Part shown: positions 1 to 5,069 of the stretch, piece after piece
Layout of the letters: each line of letters starts with the position of its first letter
How positions within the stretch are numbered: position 1 is the stretch's first letter
DNA from: Oscillospiraceae bacterium
GTDB lineage: Bacteria; Bacillota; Clostridia; Oscillospirales; Ruminococcaceae
Length of the DNA stretch: 5,069 nucleotides
Reading direction: 5' to 3'
NCBI GenBank assembly: GCA_019416775.1
Contig: DXWR01000042.1
Location: forward strand, 1-5,069
Notes under the pieces: generated by a model
Databases searched by the model: none
What the model saw: the letters and a program-made list of their open reading frames with translations, nothing else
What the model was told of the DNA's origin: nothing
Translations under genes and position numbers: made by a program

Positions 1-63
1 TTTCAATTCCTTGTAAGAAAATCATAAAATATTTGCTTCATTTTCCTGAAACATCGGACTCAT

Positions 64-98
64 CGGAAAAGAAACAGGCTTTTTGTTTTTCTTTTCCG
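64..98. repeat. 11-bp inverted repeat just upstream of the mscS promoter
   Basis: The arms CGGAAAAGAAA (64-74) and TTTCTTTTCCG (88-98) are perfectly complementary, with a 13-base loop. The repeat ends four bases before the -35 box at 103. It could be a regulator binding site, or the 3' end hairpin of a gene lying to the left of the window. No run of T follows it on either strand, so it is not a typical intrinsic terminator. Both arms are purine- or pyrimidine-rich, which raises the chance of a coincidental match. The inverted repeat is seen directly; its role is unknown. Confidence 0.5.
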
Positions 99-102
99 TC
101 TC

Positions 103-131
103 TTGACGAACCGAGGTTTGACCGTTACAAT
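103..131 (+). promoter_or_regulatory. sigma-A promoter of the mscS-like gene
   Basis: The -35 box TTGACG (103-108) and the -10 box TACAAT (126-131) each differ from the sigma-A consensus by one base, and the spacer is exactly 17 bases. Transcription should start near A138, giving a short leader of about 27 bases that consists mostly of the Shine-Dalgarno region. This implies housekeeping expression of a single-gene transcript. Confidence 0.8.
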
Positions 132-164
132 AAACATAGTATGTGACAAGGAGGTCAATAGCTT

Positions 165-1106
165 ATGGGACCCAACGAACTTAGCTCTACTCTCAGCGAT
201 ACTACCTCTCACTTGGATACTTCTCAAGAGGTGGTGGAAGCCGTTCAGCAGTTAGGTGAAGATACTCAAAATTTTTTTACCGATATCTGGAATTATTTGC
301 AACAAGCGCTTCCCACCATTATAAAGGTGGTTCTGGTGGCGTTGATCGGGCTTTTGCTGGCCAAAGTTTTTCTGCGTCTCTGCCGAAAGGGATTGCAGCG
401 CTCTAAAATGGATAAAAGCGCCCACCATTTCTTTTACTCCGTACTTCGAGGGGTTGTGTACATCGTCTTGGTGCTGGTGATCCTCCAAACCATGGGGGTG
501 GAAATGAGCTCCATTGTGGCTTTGTTCAGCGTTTGCGGTGTGGCTCTTTCCCTGGCAGTACAGGACAGTTTAAGCAACGTTTGCGGCGGAGTGCTGCTGC
601 TGGTATCCAAGCCCTTGGAACTGGGTGATTATGTGCTGATTAACGGCGTGGAAGGTGAAGTGGTAAAGATCAGTTTGTTGAACATCAAGCTTCACACCGT
701 AGACAATAAAGCCATTTATATTCCCAACGGCGTGGTCACCCAAAACACCATCATCAACTATTCCAAGGAAACCACCCGTCAGCTGGATCTGGATATTCCC
801 ATCGGTTACGAGGATGATTACCGAAAAGCAGAGGAACTGATTCGAGAAGTGGTTTTGTCCAATCCCAAAACTATCCCCAATCCCCCGCCCCTGATCCGGA
901 TTATGAACTACGGAGACAGCGCTATTATGATCAAACTTCGGGTGTGGGTGTCCAAAGACGATCTGTGGGAGCTGCGCTACGATGTATTGGAGCAGGTCAA
1001 GGATGCCTTCGACCGGGAAGGCATCTCCATCCCCTACCAACGGGTGGATGTGCAGATGGTCCATCCCACTGCCGACAAAGTGCCGCCGGCAAAGCCGGAA
1101 GATTAA
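165..1106 (+). CDS. mscS: Small-conductance mechanosensitive channel, MscS family
   Basis: This 313-residue protein is a membrane channel of the MscS family, which opens when membrane tension rises and releases solutes during osmotic down-shock. Three hydrophobic segments are visible at about residues 50-72, 91-110 and 115-148. The third is the pore helix: its Gly/Ala-rich stretch followed by AVQDSLSNVCGGVLLL (131-146) matches the E. coli MscS signature LALQGSLSNLAAGVLL. The soluble beta domain follows, with the family motif YIPNGVVTQNTIINYS (185-200), then an alpha/beta C-terminal domain ending around PYQRVDVQM (290-298). The length is slightly above the 286 residues of E. coli MscS, the extra part being a polar N-terminal stretch of about 35 residues. 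The start is fixed by AAGGAGGT at 148-155, nine bases before the ATG. The gene converges on glmS and shares its terminator. Family assignment is firm; conductance and ion preference cannot be read from sequence. Confidence 0.93.
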   Translation: MGPNELSSTLSDTTSHLDTSQEVVEAVQQLGEDTQNFFTDIWNYLQQALPTIIKVVLVALIGLLLAKVFLRLCRKGLQRSKMDKSAHHFFYSVLRGVVYIVLVLVILQTMGVEMSSIVALFSVCGVALSLAVQDSLSNVCGGVLLLVSKPLELGDYVLINGVEGEVVKISLLNIKLHTVDNKAIYIPNGVVTQNTIINYSKETTRQLDLDIPIGYEDDYRKAEELIREVVLSNPKTIPNPPPLIRIMNYGDSAIMIKLRVWVSKDDLWELRYDVLEQVKDAFDREGISIPYQRVDVQMVHPTADKVPPAKPED

Positions 1107-1154
1107 AGGGATTGCCCCCTATCTGGCCAACTTATATATCCATCCATAACAAAA

Positions 1155-1198
1155 CCCGCAGAAGCCAGTTTTTACACTGATTTCTGCGGGCATTTTTT
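1155..1198. terminator. Bidirectional intrinsic terminator between mscS and glmS
   Basis: A 9-bp perfect stem is formed by CCCGCAGAA (1155-1163) and TTCTGCGGG (1182-1190), with an 18-base loop. On the + strand it is followed by CA and six T (1193-1198), ending the mscS transcript about 50 bases after its stop. On the - strand the same stem is followed by TTTTGTTAT, and it begins ten bases after the glmS stop codon at 1200-1202. One hairpin therefore plausibly ends both converging genes, more strongly on the + strand. Confidence 0.85.
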
Positions 1199-1199
1199 A

Positions 1200-3020
1200 T
1201 TATTCTACCGTGACGCTCTTGGCTAGATTTCTGGGCTTATCCACATCGCAGCCGCGAAGGACGGCGGTGTAGTAGGCGAACAGTTGAAGAGGAATCACAG
1301 ACAACAGAGGCATATAAATATCCTCTGCACTGGGAATGGAAAGGACGTACCGGGCAGTGCTCATATCCACCGGCAATCCCTCCTTGACCACCAACAGCAC
1401 TTTGGCCCCCCGGGTCACAACCTCCTTGATGTTGCTGACGGTTTTTTCGTAGAGGTTGGACTGGGTGGCAACGGCGATGACCGGAACATCGGTATCAATG
1501 AGGGAAATGGTGCCGTGCTTTAATTCTCCCGCTGCATAAGCTTCGGAGTGCATATAGGAAATCTCTTTGAGCTTCAAAGAACCTTCCAATGAGATAGCGT
1601 AGTCCAATCCACGGCCGATAAAGAATAGGTCTGAGGCATTCTGGAACCGAGACGCATAATATTTGCAGTCATCGGTTTTTTCAAGAATCTTTTGCATTTG
1701 TTGAGGAATTTCCTGAAGAATTTTGCCCATTTTCGCCGCCTGCTCTCGGGTCAAGGTCTGCTTGCAGAGGGCAAATTGAATGGCCAGCAGGTACATGACC
1801 CCCAACTGCACCGTGTAGGCCTTGGTGCTGGCTACCGCGATTTCCGGACCGGCCCAGGTGTAGATCACATAATCTGCTTCCCGGGCAATGGAAGAGCCCA
1901 CCACGTTAACGACTGCCAAGGTGGGGACTCCCCGCTGCTTTGCCAGCCGTAGTGCGGCTAAGGTATCGGCGGTTTCCCCGGACTGGCTGATAATAATCAT
2001 CAGTTCGTTGGAGTTCAAAATAGGATCACAGTAACGGAATTCCGAAGCAATTTGCACATCCACCGGAACTCGAGCAAGGTGTTCGATGATGTTTTTCCCA
2101 ATCATGCCGGCGTGCATTGCAGTGCCGCAGGCTACGATGTGAACCTTCTGGGTATCGGCAAACAAAGAATCCGGGATGGCTTCGTTGTCGAAGTTGGGAA
2201 GATTCTCTTTCAGCCGGGGGCTGATGGTGTCCTTCAATGCTTTCGGCTGCTCGAAAATTTCCTTGAGCATAAAGTGAGGATAGCCAGCTTTTTCTGCCGC
2301 TTCTACATCCCAGTTGGCGGTGAGCACCTTCTTTTTTACCAAATCCCCATCCAGATTATACACCAGTACGTGATCCTTGGTGAGCCGAACGATTTCGTTT
2401 TCTTCAATAAGCTCGTAATTGCGGGTATACTTCAGTACAGCCGGAATGTCGCTGGCAATGAAGTTTTCCCCTTCTCCGATGCCGATAATCAAGGGGCTGT
2501 CTTTGCGTAAGGCAAAGATTTCTTCCGGAAAATCCCGAAACAGGATGCCCAGAGCATAGCTGCCTTTAATGGCGGCAATCAAACGGCGGATGGCTTCCAT
2601 GGGGTCGCCTTTGTAGTAATAGTCCAGCAGTTTGGCTACCACTTCGGTATCGGTTTGGCTTTGGAAGTCGTAGCCCTTGCGCACCAGCTTTTCCTTCAGC
2701 TCCATATAATTTTCAATGATGCCGTTGTGAACAATGGTGAGCCGGGCATTTCCGTGGGGATGGGAGTTGATGTCACTGGGTTCCCCATGAGTGGCCCAAC
2801 GAGTATGGCCGATTCCACAGGTCCCTTGGGGTACCCCTTCCTCTTTCATTTTTTCTTCCAGTTGTTTTAACCGTCCCTTTGTTTTAATGGTGACAATCTT
2901 CCCTTGGCTGAGCACGGCAATACCGGCAGAATCATAGCCTCGGTACTCCAATTTCTGTAAACCGTCCAGCAGCACCGAAGCAGACTGCCGTTGGCCTACG
3001 TATCCAACAATACCACACAT
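1200..3020 (-). CDS. glmS: Glutamine--fructose-6-phosphate aminotransferase (isomerizing), GlmS
   Basis: GlmS makes glucosamine-6-phosphate from fructose-6-phosphate and glutamine in the cytoplasm, the first step toward UDP-GlcNAc and so peptidoglycan. The 606-residue length is normal (E. coli 609). The N-terminal glutaminase domain (about 1-230) begins MCGIVGYVG, where Cys2 becomes the N-terminal nucleophile after Met removal, and contains GHTRWATHG (71-79) and HNGIIENY (98-105). Two sugar-isomerase (SIS) domains follow at about 285-425 and 455-595. SQSGETADT (345-353) is the first SIS phosphate-binding loop; GELKHG (498-503) carries the catalytic-type His502, and the conserved tail NLAKSVTVE (598-606) carries Lys601. 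All key residues appear present. The start is set by the MCGI motif itself; AGGG at 3029-3032 lies eight bases upstream as a modest ribosome site. Expression is controlled by the ribozyme in the leader. The gene seems monocistronic. Confidence 0.98.
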   Translation of the reverse strand: MCGIVGYVGQRQSASVLLDGLQKLEYRGYDSAGIAVLSQGKIVTIKTKGRLKQLEEKMKEEGVPQGTCGIGHTRWATHGEPSDINSHPHGNARLTIVHNGIIENYMELKEKLVRKGYDFQSQTDTEVVAKLLDYYYKGDPMEAIRRLIAAIKGSYALGILFRDFPEEIFALRKDSPLIIGIGEGENFIASDIPAVLKYTRNYELIEENEIVRLTKDHVLVYNLDGDLVKKKVLTANWDVEAAEKAGYPHFMLKEIFEQPKALKDTISPRLKENLPNFDNEAIPDSLFADTQKVHIVACGTAMHAGMIGKNIIEHLARVPVDVQIASEFRYCDPILNSNELMIIISQSGETADTLAALRLAKQRGVPTLAVVNVVGSSIAREADYVIYTWAGPEIAVASTKAYTVQLGVMYLLAIQFALCKQTLTREQAAKMGKILQEIPQQMQKILEKTDDCKYYASRFQNASDLFFIGRGLDYAISLEGSLKLKEISYMHSEAYAAGELKHGTISLIDTDVPVIAVATQSNLYEKTVSNIKEVVTRGAKVLLVVKEGLPVDMSTARYVLSIPSAEDIYMPLLSVIPLQLFAYYTAVLRGCDVDKPRNLAKSVTVE

Positions 3021-3049
3021 AATCTGTTCCCTGACTTTCTAGGTTGATT

Positions 3050-3196
3050 TTGCTGAAAGCCTCTGTTTCTCCCTTTGCAGGGAGGGTTTCACTTTCCGCT
3101 GACGACGCCGCTTTTGCAGCACCGAAAGGGCATCCGCCGAACATTTCGATGACCCTTTTCCTCGTCACCACAGTAGGGATATTGTGGTCTGGCGCT
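3050..3196 (-). ncRNA. glmS ribozyme: glmS ribozyme (glucosamine-6-phosphate-activated self-cleaving riboswitch)
   Basis: Read on the - strand, the leader shows the conserved core of the glmS ribozyme family: AGCGCC at 3196-3191, GACGAGG at 3166-3160, ATCGAA at 3150-3145 and CGGCGGATG at 3139-3131. By family analogy cleavage falls between A3196 and G3195, and the GCGCC just after the cut can pair with the GGCG near 3138 to form the core pseudoknot. Helices are all present: first hairpin 3167-3172/3183-3188; a stem closing the core 3125-3130/3153-3158; P3 3103-3111/3116-3124 with an AAAA loop; P4 3052-3060/3091-3099 with one G-A mismatch; and P4.1 3069-3074/3079-3084, a perfect 6-bp stem with a GCAA tetraloop. 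In B. subtilis, binding of glucosamine-6-phosphate triggers cleavage and then decay of the downstream mRNA by RNase J1. The ribozyme ends about 30 bases before the glmS start, exactly where the family is expected. The 3' boundary is approximate. Confidence 0.96.
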
Positions 3197-3267
3197 AATC
3201 CCTTGCGAGTTCTATCCTCCTGTTGGGTTTGATCTTGCCCTACACCCTTCGCAATGATTTTACTCAC

Positions 3268-3296
3268 ATTTTACCGAGTTTCTCCGGAAAAGTCAA
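3268..3296 (-). promoter_or_regulatory. sigma-A promoter of glmS
   Basis: On the - strand TTGACT (3296-3291) and TAAAAT (3273-3268) are separated by exactly 17 bases, each one mismatch from the sigma-A consensus. The predicted transcription start is near A3261. This leaves about 65 bases of leader before the ribozyme cleavage site and about 240 bases before the glmS start codon. No other regulatory hairpin was seen between the start site and the ribozyme. Confidence 0.8.
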
Positions 3297-3462
3297 TCTG
3301 ACTGGTTGATTTGTATGTAATTTTTTTAGTTTTTATGCAGAGGCTGTTCTTTTTTTGTACAAGCCTGCCTGTAGAATTGATTCGATGTGAAAGGAAAAGT
3401 GAATGTAAGTGTTTTGGAAGTTGGACGCAAAGGCAAAACATCGGTCAAATGGAATGTGTATC

Positions 3463-3510
3463 AAAAAACAACTTCACCCCTGCCCCACGGAAAATGGAGT
3501 CAGGGGTGAA
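3463..3510 (-). terminator. Intrinsic terminator of the VWA protein gene
   Basis: TTCACCCCTG (on the + strand at 3473-3482) and CAGGGGTGAA (3501-3510) form a perfect 10-bp stem. On the - strand it can extend inward by five more pairs, one of them G-U, past a single bulged A, leaving a seven-base loop. The stem is followed on the - strand by GTTG and six T (3468-3463). It begins 12 bases after the TAA stop at 3523-3525. The + strand side lacks a T run, so it acts in one direction only. Confidence 0.85.
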
Positions 3511-3522
3511 ATGTTTCGTAAA

Positions 3523-4908
3523 TTAAGAAATGACAATGGTGGAATCACAGCACCGGAAATCGGTATCGATATAGTGTGCGATCACACGGGCTTTAAAATT
3601 CCTTGCATTGCAGATTCTGTTTTGGGTGTTGCCTGAAACATCCAGGTCTTCGGGAAGGACGAACTTCACGCATTTTATCGAAATATCCCGGCAACCGGTG
3701 TTATTATGGGCGGGAATGGTGAAGGTTTTCATGCCCCGGGAATGTTCATTCCCATTGGCATCCACTTCCGTGAGGATCACTGCCAACGCCACCCGTTTTC
3801 CGGGGCAGACATTTTGAATGGTCATATTTAGCTGAAGAATACGTCCCAAAGACTCCAAAGAGACATCCCCTAGGTCGATGACCACAGAGTCTTGGCAGCC
3901 GCGGATGGTTACATTGATGGGAACCGGACAAAGTTCCGGGTGTATCACCGCTCCGCAATCCACTGTGACAGAGGGAGAGGGAAACGTCACTACATTTCCT
4001 TCGTTGTCCGAGTAGGTGATCGATTGATTGATCTGTTTTACGCCGGAAGTTTGAGCAATATGCTGGATATAAAACTCCAAGGTGGTTCCTTCATTTCCGG
4101 AAACCCCCAGTTCTGAAATTTTCCATTGAAGAGTGTTGGAATTGATCATCACCGCGGTCCCCTTGGTGGGCGGAGTTACGCTGGTAATGGCAAAATCCGG
4201 ATTGACCACTTCGTCAATGACAATGTTGGTGGCGCCTGTTTTGGAGATATTGGCCGCCAGGTCCCGAAACAGATCTTCTAGCTCATCGTCATTGGGCGTC
4301 ACCGCCACATGAGAATCATCGGGATCCGTGGCCCAATCGTTGAGCGCATCCACATCCACCCCGTCAGTCCCAATTAGGCCGATACAGTAAATTACAATGC
4401 CGGACGCTCTGGCTGCGGCGGCAACAGGTGCAGGCGGAGGGCCCGCTGTGGTCTTTCCGTCGGTGAACATTACAATTACTTTTGCGTTGGTGGACTGGGG
4501 ATCAAACAGCTGGACCGCTTTGGTAAACGCATCTGCATGGTTGGTAGAGCCGCCTGCGGTTAAGCTGTCCACAGCGGTTTTCAGTGCAGCCACAGAAGTA
4601 ATCAGCTGTGTGTCCGCAGTGGCGGTATTGGAAAAGCTGACAATTCCAATTCGGCTGCCGGAGCCAATGTTACCATCAAGAGTGCCGTCGGTGGCTTCTT
4701 CAATGATATCAATAAAGGTTTTTGCCCCCAACTTCATATTGGCAAGGGGGCTGCCTGTCATGCTTCCGGAACGGTCCAACACCAACACAATGTCGGTGGG
4801 ATTGGACGAAATATCAGGAGAAGCAGCTAGAGCCAGCGTGACTTTTAACGTCCCATCGCAGTCGATTTGATCGACATTGATCAGTTTATCTGAATTGGTA
4901 ATACCCAT
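3523..4908 (-). CDS. VWA-domain protein with cysteine-rich C-terminal region, function unknown
   Basis: This 461-residue protein has a von Willebrand factor A domain at about residues 36-222 with a complete metal-ion (MIDAS) site: DRSGS (Asp45, Ser47, Ser49), GGST (Thr122) and FTDG (Asp150). Such domains bind protein partners through a divalent metal. Residues about 225-317 look like a beta-sandwich of the DUF11 type, with TLQWKISELG (259-268) and INQSITYSDNEGNVVTF (293-309). The remaining 145 residues form a region I do not recognise, with nine cysteines from Cys318 to Cys454, including a Cys453-Cys454 pair. There is no signal peptide, transmembrane segment or sortase motif. The start at 4908 is chosen because GGAGG lies nine bases upstream; an ATG at 4947 would add 13 residues but lies inside a hairpin and lacks a good ribosome site. 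The gene is monocistronic, with its own terminator and a sigma-K-like promoter. A spore-surface role is an inference from these traits; other structural roles are possible. Confidence 0.85.
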   Translation of the reverse strand: MGITNSDKLINVDQIDCDGTLKVTLALAASPDISSNPTDIVLVLDRSGSMTGSPLANMKLGAKTFIDIIEEATDGTLDGNIGSGSRIGIVSFSNTATADTQLITSVAALKTAVDSLTAGGSTNHADAFTKAVQLFDPQSTNAKVIVMFTDGKTTAGPPPAPVAAAARASGIVIYCIGLIGTDGVDVDALNDWATDPDDSHVAVTPNDDELEDLFRDLAANISKTGATNIVIDEVVNPDFAITSVTPPTKGTAVMINSNTLQWKISELGVSGNEGTTLEFYIQHIAQTSGVKQINQSITYSDNEGNVVTFPSPSVTVDCGAVIHPELCPVPINVTIRGCQDSVVIDLGDVSLESLGRILQLNMTIQNVCPGKRVALAVILTEVDANGNEHSRGMKTFTIPAHNNTGCRDISIKCVKFVLPEDLDVSGNTQNRICNARNFKARVIAHYIDTDFRCCDSTIVIS

Positions 4909-4917
4909 TATGTGTTT

Positions 4918-4922
4918 CCTCC
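4918..4922 (-). promoter_or_regulatory. Shine-Dalgarno site deciding the VWA protein start
   Basis: On the - strand CTGGAGG ends nine bases before the ATG at 4908-4906, an ideal distance for a Firmicute ribosome site. The in-frame upstream ATG at 4947-4945 has only GGAAGG (4955-4950) two bases ahead of it, too close to work and locked in a hairpin, so translation should begin at 4908. Confidence 0.85.
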
Positions 4923-4934
4923 AGAATGATAGTG

Positions 4935-4955
4935 GGAAGGATACCATATCCTTCC
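4935..4955. repeat. Perfect 9-bp hairpin at the predicted 5' end of the VWA mRNA
   Basis: The arms GGAAGGATA (4935-4943) and TATCCTTCC (4947-4955) are perfectly complementary around a three-base loop. With the -10 box at 4961-4969, the transcript would begin at or within a few bases of this stem, leaving about 12 bases between the stem and the GGAGG site. It could be a 5'-terminal stem-loop that stabilises the mRNA, or a DNA operator overlapping the start of transcription. It is not followed by a T run, so it is not a terminator. Confidence 0.7.
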
Positions 4956-4960
4956 GTATT

Positions 4961-4989
4961 TAAATTATGCCGGTAAACACACATTGGTT
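4961..4989 (-). promoter_or_regulatory. Candidate sigma-K (late mother-cell sporulation) promoter of the VWA gene
   Basis: On the - strand CATAATTTA (4969-4961) fits the sigma-K -10 consensus CATAnnnTA at every fixed position. AACC (4989-4986) fits the -35 consensus mACm (m = A or C), with a 16-base spacer as seen in B. subtilis sigma-K promoters. No convincing sigma-A promoter was found in bases 4925-5069 on this strand: CATAAT alone would be an acceptable -10, but the bases 17 upstream do not resemble TTGACA. Sigma-E has a related -10 box (CATACAnT), which fits less well. Confidence 0.55.
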
Positions 4990-5069
4990 CTTGTAAAAGA
5001 TGCATTGCCGTGTGCTGTAAAGAAAGTTAAGAAATAAAAGTACTCCTTTACAAAAAATAGGCAGTCATC

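Noticed and set aside
51..66. Direct repeat CATCGG at 52-57 and 61-66
   Set aside because: Two copies of a six-base word nine bases apart are too short and too few to support a regulatory repeat.
570..1064. 164-codon open frame on the - strand opposite mscS
   Set aside because: It lies wholly inside the firmly identified MscS coding region, has no ribosome site that I can see, and its translation looks like a low-complexity shadow rich in His, Gln and Asp.
2052..2510. 152-codon open frame on the + strand opposite glmS
   Set aside because: It is a shadow of the GlmS coding sequence, which is intact and full length on the other strand.
2932..3267. 111-codon open frame on the - strand starting upstream of glmS
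   Set aside because: Its ATG at 3267 lies upstream of the predicted glmS transcription start (about 3261), and its body runs through the ribozyme and into the glmS coding region in another frame. The conserved structure there is RNA, not protein.
3301..3460. AT-rich gap between the glmS promoter and the VWA terminator, with a short open frame from 3311 and an imperfect inverted repeat (GCAGAGGCT near 3337, AGCCTGC near 3362)
   Set aside because: The open frame lacks a ribosome site and runs through the terminator hairpin. The inverted repeat needs unpaired bases and has its T run in the loop rather than after the stem. I see nothing supportable in this stretch.
4397..4870. 157-codon open frame on the + strand opposite the VWA domain
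   Set aside because: It is antisense to the part of the VWA gene encoding the intact MIDAS motifs; the protein-level motifs on the - strand show which frame is real.
4945..4947. Upstream ATG that would extend the VWA protein to 474 residues
   Set aside because: It sits inside the 9-bp hairpin, has no properly spaced ribosome site, and the added residues do not form a signal peptide; the ATG at 4908 has an ideal GGAGG.
5043..5069. On the - strand, GACTGCC followed by TATTTTTT at the right edge, like the tail of a terminator from a gene beyond the window
   Set aside because: The matching left arm would lie outside the window, so the hairpin cannot be confirmed.

Overview
The window reads as chromosomal DNA from a low-to-mid GC, endospore-forming Firmicute, most likely a Clostridia-class (possibly gut Oscillospiraceae-like) bacterium. 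The reasons are strong GGAGG-type ribosome binding sites, sigma-A promoters with 17-base spacers, a glmS riboswitch-ribozyme (essentially a Firmicutes-type control of glmS), and a promoter resembling the mother-cell sporulation factor sigma-K. The taxon is an inference; no rRNA or other marker gene is present.

Layout. Bases 1-164 are the control region of a small mechanosensitive channel gene (165-1106, + strand): an 11-bp palindrome, a sigma-A promoter and a strong Shine-Dalgarno site. A short gap (1107-1199) holds one hairpin that serves as a terminator for this gene and for the converging glmS (1200-3020, - strand). The 502-base gap between glmS and the next gene (3021-3522) holds, in the direction of glmS transcription, the terminator of the far gene, about 160 bases with no call, the glmS promoter, and a complete glmS ribozyme ending about 30 bases before the glmS start. 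The last gene (3523-4908, - strand) encodes a 461-residue von Willebrand factor A (VWA) protein with an intact metal site and a cysteine-rich C-terminal region I do not recognise. Bases 4909-5069 carry its ribosome site, a perfect 9-bp hairpin and a sigma-K-like promoter.

How the genes relate. Each gene appears to be its own transcription unit, with its own promoter and terminator, so this is not an operon. glmS is under feedback control by its product glucosamine-6-phosphate through self-cleavage of the mRNA leader, and its product feeds peptidoglycan synthesis. The channel protects against osmotic down-shock; it has no visible regulatory link to glmS beyond the shared terminator. The VWA gene is the most interesting locus: no signal peptide, many cysteines and a late-sporulation-type promoter together suggest a spore-surface (coat or exosporium) protein. 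This is a hypothesis, not a demonstrated function. No mobile element, CRISPR array, tRNA or rRNA was seen.
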